The translations under genes were made by a program, and so were the position numbers. This document shows positions 1 to 7,041 of a stretch of DNA of 10,627 nucleotides, piece by piece; within the stretch, counting starts at the first letter, position 1; the number at the start of each line of letters is the position of its first letter. Under the pieces are notes generated by a model. The model was not told the DNA's origin and made no database searches. It saw only the letters and a list, made by a program, of their open reading frames with translations. This stretch comes from Paludibacteraceae bacterium (GTDB lineage: Bacteria > Bacteroidota > Bacteroidia > Bacteroidales > Paludibacteraceae): assembly GCA_947471245.1 (NCBI GenBank), contig CANIXM010000030.1, positions 1 through 10,627 on the forward strand. The letters are read 5' to 3'.

Positions 1-480
1 CAGAATAATCAAAAAAACAGGGAGAGTAAAATCAAAGACGGAGCTTTGCAAATAGACACTATATCGATTTTGCCACTAATTAACAAGCAGTATGGAAATC
101 ATCTTTATAAAGTACTTCGGGTGTGTAATTTAGATAGTGAAGAAGGGTATCAAGTTAAATCATCAGGAAGAATTGAACTAACTCAGGAAAGTAAAATAGT
201 TAATTCAATTTCATTGCCAACTCCAGATGATGATGTGAAAAATTTCTCTGTTACTAAGATAGTGGAAACAAAAAAAGGTTTCAAAGTAGCGATTAATTGG
301 GGTGGTGGTAACAATATTTATGATGTGGGATTTTATTTTTCGTTCAAAAATGACCAATTTTATATAGATGAGATAATAACCGAAAAGTATGGCCCAAATA
401 CAAAATTAAGAAGGAAAAAAATGAAAATCAATCCACCGATATCAATAGATAAGTTTAAAATTATTGACTATCTTGAATGA
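1..480 (+). CDS. 3' part of a candidate immunity protein (probable lipoprotein), cut by the window edge
   Basis: The frame is open from base 1 and stops with TGA at 478-480, so the gene begins upstream of the window. A TTG at 46 is available but is not a convincing start. The first visible residues (QNNQKNRESKIKDG) are polar and look like the linker that follows a lipobox cysteine, which is inference. The rest is a small beta-rich protein (for example INWGGGNNIYDVGFYFSF). I recognise no named family. Its place just upstream of an RHS fragment, its AT-rich composition and its size match the candidate immunity genes at 1953-2885 and 9683-10159, so it probably protects against an RHS toxin tip encoded upstream. 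An ATG overlaps the stop (ATGA, 477-480) and opens a 14-codon frame ending at about 521, which may be the stump of a further gene. Confidence 0.6.
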   Translation, partial: QNNQKNRESKIKDGALQIDTISILPLINKQYGNHLYKVLRVCNLDSEEGYQVKSSGRIELTQESKIVNSISLPTPDDDVKNFSVTKIVETKKGFKVAINWGGGNNIYDVGFYFSFKNDQFYIDEIITEKYGPNTKLRRKKMKINPPISIDKFKIIDYLE

Positions 481-521
481 AAAAAGTACAACATATTATT
501 AATCATAGTCATTTGGATTAG

Positions 522-554
522 TGGTCATGTGTCAGATTTGGCGATGGAGTTTAA
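522..554 (+). repeat. Cassette-spacer direct repeat, copy 1 (RHS remnant)
   Basis: This 33-bp sequence recurs at 10183-10215 with two mismatches, and a 19-bp part of it (ATGTATCAGATTTGGCGAT) recurs at 10342-10360. In the third copy it is read as coding sequence (CIRFGDIS) at the start of an RHS fragment. It lies 41 nt after the stop of the first candidate immunity gene and appears to be a leftover of RHS coding sequence between toxin/immunity cassettes. Confidence 0.7.
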
Positions 555-562
555 CTGGTTGA

Positions 563-1120
563 TGTGCGTCTTTCCCTCCCCCATGGGGGAGCTGGAGGGG
601 GCTGTACTGGTACGACGCCTCTGGCGAGCGAACCGTAAAGCAAAGTGGTGATGCCCTCAGCGTGGCAGTCAACGGTACCCTCAGCGGAGCAAGTACTGGC
701 ACTACTAACTTTACGGCATACGTAAATCCGTACACCGTCATTAACAACGGTAACCAGATGAGTAAACACATCTACGTAGGTACACAACGCATAGTGAGTA
801 AACTCTGTGATGCAGGTACCATGGCAGACCCTACTACAGCCACCAAAGCTACCTACACAGGCAGTACACTGAAATATGCAGATAAGTACAAGGCGCTGAC
901 AGCTACTGTAAAAGCCCGTTATGATTCACTCGGAGTTGCCTATAACGGCACTGATAAGAACGGCGCAGGATTCTATAAATCCTCCAAAGATAGCACGAGC
1001 GTGAAGTATTTCTATCACTCGGACCACTTGGGAAGTGCCAACTACATCACAGACGAAACAGGTTCAGTGTCGCAACACCTAGAGTATATTCCTTGTGGAG
1101 AAACCTTTGTAGATGAGTGA
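563..1120 (+). pseudogene. RHS/YD-repeat core fragment, truncated at 5' end and closed by an in-frame TGA
   Basis: From 605 the frame reads YWYDASGERTVKQSGDALSV and later YFYHSDHLGSANYITDETG, which is the conserved C-terminal shell region of RHS-repeat proteins. These form the cocoon that encloses a C-terminal toxin for secretion. A TGA at 560-562 closes the frame upstream, and the earliest start (GTG 662) lies inside RHS sequence, so the 5' part of the gene is missing. The frame ends at TGA 1118-1120 within a conserved stretch (GETFVDE-stop-YSTWHSPYKFNGKERDEETG). The same frame continues unbroken into the tip at 1121-1966. At this spot RHS proteins usually carry Arg, so a single C-to-T change (CGA to TGA) would explain the stop. 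It is most likely a silent cassette rather than an expressed protein. The upstream junction carries the palindromic repeat at 574-603. Confidence 0.8.
574..603. repeat. C/G-run palindromic repeat at the RHS fragment junction
   Basis: A CCCTCCCCCATGGGGGAG hairpin core is followed by CTGGAGGGGGCT. It has the same layout (C-run, G-run, second G-run ending in GCT) as the repeats inside the primase and recombinase genes at 3745, 4251, 7067 and 7687. It sits where recognisable RHS sequence begins (YWYDASGER from 605), so it may mark a rearrangement point. Confidence 0.6.
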
Positions 1121-1219
1121 TATAGCACTTGGCACTCACCCTATAAGTTTAATGGTAAGGAACGTGATGAGGAGACTGGGCTGACGTATTATGGAGCGAG
1201 GTATCTCGACCAATATGGT

Positions 1220-1966
1220 GTGTGGTTAAGTGTGGATCCATTAGCACACAAATATCCGAATGTTGGAAGTTACGTGTATTGCTTGGGGAATCCAGTGAAA
1301 TATGTGGATAAGGATGGTAAAATTCCGAGTCCATCTGAGGGGGCTATAATGGCAGAGCATGTTTATAGTGGAAAAGCTGGAGATAAGCTACAAGGTGGTT
1401 GGAAAATGCAACGTGTTTACAAACAAGAGGGGAATTCATCATTTAGGGGTGGGTTGTATTCGCGAACAAATAAAGATGGCAAAACAGAATACACATTTGC
1501 GACTGCTGGAACTTATTTTGAAAACACAGAACGAGGTCGGAAAAGTATTGCTGAGGATATAAAACAACCTTTTGGGCAATCGAGCGATATGAAGGTGTCC
1601 ATTGCAACTGCTAAACAAATAAGCCAGCAGGTTGGTGATGCAGAATTGACATTTGTTGGACATTCAAAAGGAGGTGCAGAAGCAGCAGGAAATGCTCTTG
1701 CAACAAATCGAAATGCACTAATTTTTAATCCAGCAGCGATTAATGCTGAAGCTTACGGACTTGATACAAAATCATATACAGGAGCTGACGAACATGGGAT
1801 GACGACATTTGTCGTTGGTGGCGATTTTCTAAACGATGTGAATAGCAGTCTAGGAGCTAAGCCAATTGGAAATTTTGTTATGCTTCCACAACAATCAAAC
1901 AACCCAATTGAAAATCACAAAATGGATGCAGTAAAAAAAGGATTAAATCAAAATGAGAAAAAATAG
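1220..1966 (+). CDS. RHS stub with lipase-like toxin tip (GHSKG serine hydrolase)
   Basis: The first about 33 residues (WLSVDPLAHKYP, GSYVYCLGNPVKYVDKDG) are the conserved end of the RHS shell. RHS homology in this frame actually starts at 1121, just after the TGA, so GTG 1220 is only the first usable start. The variable tip follows. It has GLYSRTNKDGKTEYTFATAGT, then a nucleophile elbow ELTFVGHSKGGAEA with Ser149, then IFNPAAINAEA, FVVGGDFLND (possible acid) and a late NHKMDAV (possible catalytic His). This order matches alpha/beta-hydrolase lipases of the class-3 or Mbeg1-like type, which occur as polymorphic-toxin effectors and attack membrane phospholipids. The activity is inferred from motifs. 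The stop overlaps the start of the ankyrin lipoprotein gene by 14 nt, the usual coupling of toxin and immunity genes. Without its own full RHS shell it is probably a donor cassette. Confidence 0.75.
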   Translation: MWLSVDPLAHKYPNVGSYVYCLGNPVKYVDKDGKIPSPSEGAIMAEHVYSGKAGDKLQGGWKMQRVYKQEGNSSFRGGLYSRTNKDGKTEYTFATAGTYFENTERGRKSIAEDIKQPFGQSSDMKVSIATAKQISQQVGDAELTFVGHSKGGAEAAGNALATNRNALIFNPAAINAEAYGLDTKSYTGADEHGMTTFVVGGDFLNDVNSSLGAKPIGNFVMLPQQSNNPIENHKMDAVKKGLNQNEKK

Positions 1967-2885
1967 AAAGTGTCAATTATATACGGTTGTCTTAATTTTG
2001 TGTTTAACTATCTCTTGTGTTAATAAGAAAGATAAACTAGATAAGTATGACATTGAATTATTCGAAAATACTTCTGCTTGGAATTTAGTGAAAGCTATTG
2101 AAAACGAAAATATATCTCAAATTGAGGATATTCTTAAATCGGATAGTACACTTGTTAATTACCAGGAGCCACTTTATGGGTTAACCCCTCTAATAAGAGC
2201 TATCGGAACAGATAAATATAAATCGGCGTGCAAATTGTTAGAATGTGGTGCTAATCCAGATTTAGCATCTAAAATAGGGTCAACACCTTTATTTGAGGCA
2301 ATATCATACAGATGGGATGATGTTTCAGCAAAAAGAGATACTAAGTATGTGAAATTGCTTTTAAGTTATAGGGCAAATCCAAATATAAAATATGTCTATC
2401 GGACTGAAAAAGGGGTGACTAATCCAATAGAATATGGTATTAGTCCATTAATATATGCAATGGATTATATTTCAAGTGGATGCGATATTATTAAACTATT
2501 GTGTGAATATGGTGCTGATATTAACTTTAAAACACGATTAGGTACAACTGCTGCAATCGATGCATTGTTATTAGAAGATGTAAATTCTGCATATTATTTA
2601 ATTGTAGATAAAAAGGCCAAGGTTGTTGAACCTTACTTTTATTATAGCTTAATAAATGATAATGTTATTGAAACAAATAAGCCACACTATCCAGTTGATT
2701 TGCTTTTAGATATGACTTATGAGATCGGCTCTGAAAAGTACCATAAGAAGATGCTTATAGTAAAGGAGTTTGAACGTCAAGGGGTAGATTATAAAAGGAG
2801 AAAGGAGAAGATTAGCAACCTTATTTTACGAAAAATAAAAAAAATGCATCCAACTGATTGGCAAGACTACTTGGAGAAGTATTAA
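1953..2885 (+). CDS. Ankyrin-repeat lipoprotein, candidate immunity to the lipase tip
   Basis: This 310-residue protein starts at ATG 1953, inside the end of the toxin frame. The N terminus is a lipoprotein signal (MRKNRKCQLYTVVLILCL, then TISC), so the mature protein should be lipid-anchored and face the periplasm. Ankyrin-type repeats follow from about residue 45 to 205: GLTPLIRAIG, CKLLECGANPDLASKIGSTPLFEAI, VKLLLSYRANPN, GISPLIYAMDY, IIKLLCEYGADINFKTRLGTTAAIDAL. The C-terminal third is charged and helical. Ankyrin-repeat proteins are a known class of immunity proteins for polymorphic toxins, and a periplasmic anchor suits a lipase that acts from that side; the pairing itself is inference from overlap and order. 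A weak AAAAGGATT precedes the start. The TAA stop lies in the first bases of the bidirectional terminator. Composition is clearly AT-richer than the RHS core. Confidence 0.8.
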   Translation: MRKNRKCQLYTVVLILCLTISCVNKKDKLDKYDIELFENTSAWNLVKAIENENISQIEDILKSDSTLVNYQEPLYGLTPLIRAIGTDKYKSACKLLECGANPDLASKIGSTPLFEAISYRWDDVSAKRDTKYVKLLLSYRANPNIKYVYRTEKGVTNPIEYGISPLIYAMDYISSGCDIIKLLCEYGADINFKTRLGTTAAIDALLLEDVNSAYYLIVDKKAKVVEPYFYYSLINDNVIETNKPHYPVDLLLDMTYEIGSEKYHKKMLIVKEFERQGVDYKRRKEKISNLILRKIKKMHPTDWQDYLEKY

Positions 2886-2922
2886 ACAGAAACGCCCTGC
2901 GATTTGCAGGGCGTTTCTGTTT
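2884..2922. terminator. Bidirectional intrinsic terminator between convergent genes
   Basis: A perfect 17-bp stem (2884-2900 with 2906-2922) encloses the loop GATTT. The stem has a GC-rich core GCCCTGC and A/T-rich feet, so each strand gives a hairpin followed by a U-rich end. It ends both the ankyrin lipoprotein gene and the convergent repressor gene. Both stop codons overlap the feet of the stem (2883-2885 on plus, 2921-2923 on minus). It is also the left limit of the candidate mobile element. Confidence 0.9.
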
Positions 2923-3256
2923 ATAGGTTATTGAATTTGGTGGCTTTAATGAAGTTGTCAACTGTTAGCAGCAGGCATTCTTTGTCTTTGGGTGGTAGGC
3001 TTTCAATCTCTGCCATTCTTTTAAACATAGCAGGGTCTTTAAAAGCGTTTTGGTTTTCTGTTTCCCCCATTAAGAAACTAATGGTAGCTCCCAATACTTC
3101 TGACAGTTTTTTAATCACGTCAATAGTTGGTTTAACCTCGTCGCGTTCATACTTACCAATAATAGAATGGTGTGAGCTGATTTGTCTAGCCAGTTCTGCT
3201 TGCGAGTAGCCTTTTGCTTCTCTCGCTTCTCTTAGTTTTTTACCGAAACTATCCAT
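2921..3256 (-). CDS. XRE-family helix-turn-helix transcriptional regulator
   Basis: I place the start at the ATG at 3256-3254, giving 111 residues (MDSFGKKLREAREAKGYSQ...). A longer frame begins at a TTG at 3418, but its extra 54 residues are low-complexity and would cover the divergent promoter. Residues about 5-65 are a Cro/CI-type HTH: LREAREAKGYSQAELARQI, SSHHSIIGKYERDEVKPTIDVIKKLSEVLGATISFLMGE. The short C-terminal tail (SLPPKDKECLLLTVDNFIKATKF) is helical and may serve for dimerisation. The gene is divergent from the primase gene across a 161-bp region, a layout typical of mobile-element repressors. It probably represses the primase-recombinase operon and itself. No peptidase domain is present, so induction by self-cleavage is unlikely. 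Confidence 0.85.
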   Translation of the reverse strand: MDSFGKKLREAREAKGYSQAELARQISSHHSIIGKYERDEVKPTIDVIKKLSEVLGATISFLMGETENQNAFKDPAMFKRMAEIESLPPKDKECLLLTVDNFIKATKFNNL

Positions 3257-3303
3257 GTTCTGCGTATTTATGGTGTCAAAAAGCCTGTTATTATATGAGA
3301 TGT

Positions 3304-3311
3304 CAAATATA
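3304..3311 (-). promoter_or_regulatory. Candidate -7 box for the XRE regulator gene
   Basis: On the minus strand this reads TATATTTG, matching the Bacteroidota -7 consensus TAnnTTTG. About 20 nt upstream there is only a TTTT in place of the -33 TTTG. The start codon is some 45 nt downstream. The flanking TGTC and GACA half-sites (3301-3304 and 3314-3317) could form an operator, which is speculative. Confidence 0.45.
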
Positions 3312-3345
3312 CAGACAAAAAATGAGTTATTAAAACCATAAATAT

Positions 3346-3376
3346 TTTGTTCTTTGAAATAGATATTATACTTTTG
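3346..3376 (+). promoter_or_regulatory. Bacteroidota-type promoter for the primase-recombinase operon
   Basis: A -33 TTTG (3346-3349) is followed after 19 nt by TACTTTTG (3369-3376), an exact fit to TAnnTTTG. Transcription should begin near 3383, leaving about 35 nt before the primase ATG at 3418. No strong Shine-Dalgarno is present; the leader is A/T-rich, as is common in this phylum. The promoter lies in the intergenic region shared with the divergent repressor gene. Confidence 0.6.
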
Positions 3377-3417
3377 TACCAAATATTGACAGGTAAAAAA
3401 TATAAAACTTTTTTTCA

Positions 3418-5898
3418 ATGGAAATAGCAGAAATCAAATCTCGTCTGAGTCTGTCAGAAGTCCTTCGTCATTATGGATTGAAAGCGGACAAGCAAAACCG
3501 CTTACGCTGTCCGTTTCACGATGACCACACGCCGAGTATGCAGCTTTACTACAAAACACAGACGGCTTATTGCTTTAGCTCCAACTGTCGTACGCATGGC
3601 AGGAGCATGGATGTGATTGATTTTATCATGTATAAAGAGAATTGTAGCAAGCATGAAGCGATAGAAAAAAGCCTCCTCCTGACCTCCTCCCAAGGAGGAG
3701 GAACAGCTCGTTTAGCCCAACCGATGAGCGTTGAAAGCGAGGTTAGTCCCCCTTCGGGGGAATCGAAGATCGGCGTAAGCCAATTAGGGGGCTTGAGTAG
3801 AAGTGTATTTTTAGAAAGCATGTTTCAGTACTTTTGCAATGCCATCCATAATAGTAAACCCGCCCAGGAGTATTTAATCAGCCGTGGTTTTAAATCTCCC
3901 TTCGGAGGTTTGGGTGCTGGATATAACTCTGGTCAGTTCCACCACGGCAGGCGCAAGGACGAAAAGCTGATTAGTCAATGTTTGGAAGTGGGTTTGCTTA
4001 TAGACAAAGGTCTGAGGTCTAGCACAGGCGACAAAGCGTACACGGTTTTTGGCAAATGGTGTATCTGTTTTGCCCTCAGAAATAAACAGAACCAAATCAC
4101 AGGCTTGTACTTCCGCTCCACCCTTAACGACAAAGAGCAACGCCATTTTTACCTCAAAAACCGAAGTGGCTTATATCCGCATTACCCAAAATCCGATACC
4201 AAGACCCTTATCCTAACCGAAAGCATTATTGATGCTGCTACGCTTCTTCAAGTCTCACCCTTCGGGGTAGATTTAGAGGGGGCTGCTGTTTTGGCTTGTT
4301 ACGGCACCAACGGACTGACCGAGGAACATCAGCAAGCCATAAAAGGGTTGAACGGATTGGAAGAAATCATTTTTGCTTTTGACAATGACATGGCTGGATG
4401 GGAAGCCACGGCGAAATATGCCACTGTTTTTGCCAACCAATATCCACAGCTTCGCCTGAGTATGTTGGATCTTCCTTGCAAAGACGTGAACGAAACGGCA
4501 CAAGGACATGAAAATGAGATTTTTACCGAGCTACTTAACAACCGCAAAGAGTACAGCCCCCTAAATCCCCCACAGGGGGACTTGCAGAATAGTAAAGTTG
4601 AACCTAATCTTTTTCTTTCAATTGAAGAATCAATTGAAAATAAAGAATCAGGACCGGAAAAAGCACCATCAACCGCACAACCCAAAAGCCCCTCTATTGG
4701 AGGGGTTGGGGAGGCTGTCTTTTCTTTTCTTAGACAAAAGAACCTTTTAAAATCGCTGAACAAGCTGATAGAGCAAAGTGGCATTATCGGTGAAGAAAAC
4801 AGCCGTTTGCTGTTGTTCCTGATTACGATTAGTTACCTGAACAAACAACCCTTACACGCTTTGGTGCAAGGCAGTTCGGGGAGTGGAAAGACACACATTA
4901 TCGGCAGAATAGCTGACCTGATGCCACCCGAAGACGTTTTGCGGTTTACCCGCATCACCGAAAGCAGTTTGTACAACTGGGGAGAGTTTGATTTATTCCA
5001 AAAAATCATCCTTATCGAGGATTTGGACGGACTCAAAGAAGATGCTTTGTATGCTTTGCGTGAGTTTATTAGCAATCAGGTATTGCGTAGTTCGGTCACC
5101 ATTAAAGACAAGAAAGGGAATAACAAATCGAGCCACAAGATTGTAAAAGGTCAGTTTAGTAGCCTGTCGGCTACCACCAAAGGTGAAACCTATGAGGATA
5201 ATATGAGCCGTAGTTTTCTGCTGGCAGTGGACGAGAGCAAGGAACAGACACAGCGAATTGTCACGTACCAAAACAAGAAAAGTGCAGGAGAAATAAGCCG
5301 TGATGACCAAAAGAAAGCCATCAACTTTGTGCAACAAATGGTGCGTAACTTAAAGCCTTACGAGGTGGTAAATCCGTATGCTACCAAACTACTATTGCCC
5401 GACAAGGTGCATAAAGTAAGGCGATTAAACGAGATGTACCAATCCGTAATCAAACAAGTTACCCTGCTGAACCAATACAGCCGACAGCTGAACGCGGATA
5501 ACTGCCTGGTCACTGATATTGACGACATCGAACAAGCCACCGAAGTACTGTTTGAGAGTATCGTTTTAAAAGTGGATGAACTGGACGGGAGTCTTCGCCA
5601 GTTCTTCGAACGGTTAAAGAAGTATGTAGCATCCAAGTCAAAAAGCCCCTCTATTGGAGGGGTTGGGGAGGCCGAATTTATCCTGCGGGAAGTGCGACAA
5701 GAGTTTAATATCAGCAAGACACAGTTATTTAGGCACATACAAACCTTGGTAGAGTTGGAGTATCTCAAGCCCATAGGCGGTTTTGCCAACAAGGGGATAA
5801 GATACAAAATCAGTTATTGGGACAATTACCAAAAACTCAGAGCGGAGATAAAGGATTTTTTGCTTCTACAGATTGAGCAACTCAGGAAAGGGGTATGA
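3418..5898 (+). CDS. CHC2 zinc-finger primase / Toprim / P-loop ATPase fusion
   Basis: This is an 826-residue replication-type protein. Residues about 1-85 are a DnaG-like CHC2 zinc finger with C31, H34, C52 and C57 (RCPFHDDHTPSM, YCFSSNCRTHGRSMDVIDFI). Residues about 200-345 are a Toprim core with E268 (LILTESIIDAATLL) and D322/D324 (IFAFDNDMAGWEA). Residues about 435-640 are a P-loop ATPase with Walker A GSSGSGKT (485-492), Walker B LIEDLD (532-537) and an SATT sensor-like strand. The C terminus (about 750-800) looks like a winged helix (ISKTQLFRHIQTLVELEYL). It probably primes and unwinds the element's DNA. The gene is unusual in carrying about seven palindromic repeat insertions in frame, at residues near 85, 110-125, 160, 280, 380, 423-433 and 742-752. 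These make proline/glycine-rich linkers such as SPPSGESKIGVSQLGG and KSPSIGGVGEA, mostly between or at the edges of domains. Confidence 0.85.
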   Translation: MEIAEIKSRLSLSEVLRHYGLKADKQNRLRCPFHDDHTPSMQLYYKTQTAYCFSSNCRTHGRSMDVIDFIMYKENCSKHEAIEKSLLLTSSQGGGTARLAQPMSVESEVSPPSGESKIGVSQLGGLSRSVFLESMFQYFCNAIHNSKPAQEYLISRGFKSPFGGLGAGYNSGQFHHGRRKDEKLISQCLEVGLLIDKGLRSSTGDKAYTVFGKWCICFALRNKQNQITGLYFRSTLNDKEQRHFYLKNRSGLYPHYPKSDTKTLILTESIIDAATLLQVSPFGVDLEGAAVLACYGTNGLTEEHQQAIKGLNGLEEIIFAFDNDMAGWEATAKYATVFANQYPQLRLSMLDLPCKDVNETAQGHENEIFTELLNNRKEYSPLNPPQGDLQNSKVEPNLFLSIEESIENKESGPEKAPSTAQPKSPSIGGVGEAVFSFLRQKNLLKSLNKLIEQSGIIGEENSRLLLFLITISYLNKQPLHALVQGSSGSGKTHIIGRIADLMPPEDVLRFTRITESSLYNWGEFDLFQKIILIEDLDGLKEDALYALREFISNQVLRSSVTIKDKKGNNKSSHKIVKGQFSSLSATTKGETYEDNMSRSFLLAVDESKEQTQRIVTYQNKKSAGEISRDDQKKAINFVQQMVRNLKPYEVVNPYATKLLLPDKVHKVRRLNEMYQSVIKQVTLLNQYSRQLNADNCLVTDIDDIEQATEVLFESIVLKVDELDGSLRQFFERLKKYVASKSKSPSIGGVGEAEFILREVRQEFNISKTQLFRHIQTLVELEYLKPIGGFANKGIRYKISYWDNYQKLRAEIKDFLLLQIEQLRKGV
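3667..3701. repeat. In-frame palindromic repeat in the primase gene (CCTCCTCC/GGAGGAGG type)
   Basis: An AGCCTCCTCCTGACCTCCTC segment is followed by CCAAGGAGGAGG, so a hairpin forms. It is read in frame as KSLLLTSSQGGGTA just after the zinc-finger domain. Its placement and composition match the other C/G-run repeats in this gene. Confidence 0.55.
3745..3794. repeat. 50-bp in-frame palindromic repeat, copy 1 (in primase)
   Basis: It starts AGTCCCCCTTCGGGGGAATC and ends CCAATTAGGGGGCTT. The copy at 7687-7736 in the second recombinase differs at one base only (T3753 against A7695). It is read in the same phase in both genes and gives SPPSGESKIGVSQLGG. Confidence 0.95.
4251..4284. repeat. Diverged in-frame palindromic repeat in the primase gene
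   Basis: It begins AGTCTCACCCTTCGGGGTAG and ends ATTTAGAGGGGGCT. It is read as SPFGVDLEGA within the Toprim region, after E268. Its layout matches the 7067-7095 repeat (GATTTAGAGGGG) and the 50-bp repeats. Confidence 0.7.
4555..4582. repeat. In-frame palindromic repeat in opposite orientation (primase)
   Basis: AGCCCCCTAAATCCCCCACA followed by GGGGGACT is, on the other strand, AGTCCCCCTGTGGGGGATTT with a final AGGGGGCT, so it is an inverted member of the same family. It is read as SPLNPPQGDL in the linker between the Toprim and ATPase parts. Confidence 0.75.
4684..4715. repeat. 32-bp in-frame repeat, copy 1 (primase)
   Basis: The repeat is AAAAGCCCCTCTATTGGAGG followed by GGTTGGGGAGGC. It is identical over 32 bp to 5641-5672 in the same gene and in the same phase, giving KSPSIGGVGEA at residues 423-433, just before the ATPase domain. 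Confidence 0.95.
5641..5672. repeat. 32-bp in-frame repeat, copy 2 (primase)
   Basis: This is an identical copy of 4684-4715, read in the same phase as KSPSIGGVGEA at residues 742-752, at the boundary between the ATPase part and the C-terminal winged helix. Confidence 0.95.
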
Positions 5899-6085
5899 TA
5901 AAGGTGTGGAACGCTACGGAACACGAAAGGAACGCTAAAACACTTCCTAAGTTATTAATTATCAATTGTTAATTATTAATTGAAAGTCTGGTGTTCCTAA
6001 TTCCAACAGAAAGAGTAAGCAAACGCATCATACAGCATAAAAAGGTCATACAAAAGATATCAATTGTCAATTATCAATTACAAAG
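5899..6085 (+). other. AT-rich spacer before the first recombinase, with short AATTG repeats
   Basis: This 187-nt gap has no gene. It holds a duplicated GGAACGCTA (5908-5916, 5930-5938) and AT-rich self-similar segments (ATTATCAATTGTTAATTATT near 5957 and ATCAATTGTCAATTATCAAT near 6059). No convincing promoter or terminator was found, so transcription may run through from the primase gene. Confidence 0.5.
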
Positions 6086-7030
6086 GTGGGAAAGCCGAGC
6101 CGATACGTCGTATATACAGATAGTTACCAGCAAGAAGCCAAGCAGTACAAAGATTACTTGTTATTATTGGGTTATAATGAAGTTACTTGCCAATCCCGGT
6201 ACTTGTATTTAAAAGAGTTTTTCTGGTGGTTGGAGAGATCCGGGATTTACTTACTCCATGAGATTACAGTTGTAGACATTACCCGTTTCAATGACCATCT
6301 GATAAGCAAAACAAACACCCGCACAGGAAAGCCATTGGGACAAAAATCCATTTGTGAGGTGATGCGCTGTGTGCAAATGTACTTGGCTTATTTGCTCGAT
6401 AGAGATGTTCTCCGACTTAACCCAGCATCTCATCTTCGGTTTAATTCTCCTCCAAAAAACACAGAACGCATTGTCTTTAGTCAACATGAAATCAGGGAGC
6501 TTTACCGAGTCACCCAGACTGTTCAGGAAAGAGCAATACTCAACATAGCTTACGGTTGTGGCTTGCGGGTGGGTGAAATAGTGGCTTTAAACCGTGATGA
6601 CCTCAGGCTGACGGAAAATATCGTTATTGTGCAGAAAGGTAAGAACAACAAAAGGCGGCTAATCCCTATCAGCGACAAAGTAAGCCAAGAGCTACGGGCA
6701 TATTTAAACCCTCTACTTCTTGAAGGGGGAGAAAAGGATGCCGTTTTTCTCAACAGCAAAGGGCGACGAATGCAGGAATGGACATTTAATGGTCTATTAA
6801 AGCAACTGATAAAAAGAAGTGGTTTTGGCAACTGTTACACAGAAGAAGAACTAACAAAAATAGGTATCCACAACCTTCGACACAGCATAGCCACTCACTT
6901 GCTGGCCAATGGCATGAAACTGGAACAGGTGCAACACTTTTTAGGACACACCCACATAGAAAGCACGGAAATATACACCCATATCAACCCAGAACAACTA
7001 AGCGCTCTAATCCCTGGAGTGGGGACTTAA
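6086..7030 (+). CDS. Tyrosine recombinase/integrase with full catalytic set (XerC/D-like)
   Basis: This 314-residue protein starts at GTG 6086 behind AAAGG; an in-frame TAA at 6038-6040 and no ATG between leave GTG as the best start. Residues about 10-115 are a SAM-like core-binding domain (YKDYLLLLGYNEVT, YLKEFFWWLERSG). The catalytic domain shows R161 (GCGLRVGEIVAL), a beta-hairpin lysine, probably K186 (QKGKNNKRRLIP), H262 and R265 (IHNLRHSIATHLL), H288 (FLGHTHIESTEIYTH) and the nucleophile Y297. It should cut and rejoin DNA through a 3'-phosphotyrosine and probably integrates and excises the element. The second recombinase gene follows 11 nt downstream. Unlike its neighbours it contains no C/G-run repeat insertion. 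Confidence 0.9.
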   Translation: MGKPSRYVVYTDSYQQEAKQYKDYLLLLGYNEVTCQSRYLYLKEFFWWLERSGIYLLHEITVVDITRFNDHLISKTNTRTGKPLGQKSICEVMRCVQMYLAYLLDRDVLRLNPASHLRFNSPPKNTERIVFSQHEIRELYRVTQTVQERAILNIAYGCGLRVGEIVALNRDDLRLTENIVIVQKGKNNKRRLIPISDKVSQELRAYLNPLLLEGGEKDAVFLNSKGRRMQEWTFNGLLKQLIKRSGFGNCYTEEELTKIGIHNLRHSIATHLLANGMKLEQVQHFLGHTHIESTEIYTHINPEQLSALIPGVGT

Positions 7031-7041
7031 CGAACTAAACA

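Noticed and set aside
1118..1120. Selenocysteine or programmed readthrough at the RHS TGA
   Set aside because: The position normally holds Arg in RHS proteins and no SECIS-like hairpin was noticed. A point mutation is simpler.
2921..3418. 165-residue version of the XRE regulator starting at TTG 3418
   Set aside because: The extra 54 residues are AT-rich low-complexity sequence covering both divergent promoters. The ATG at 3256 gives a normal-sized HTH protein.
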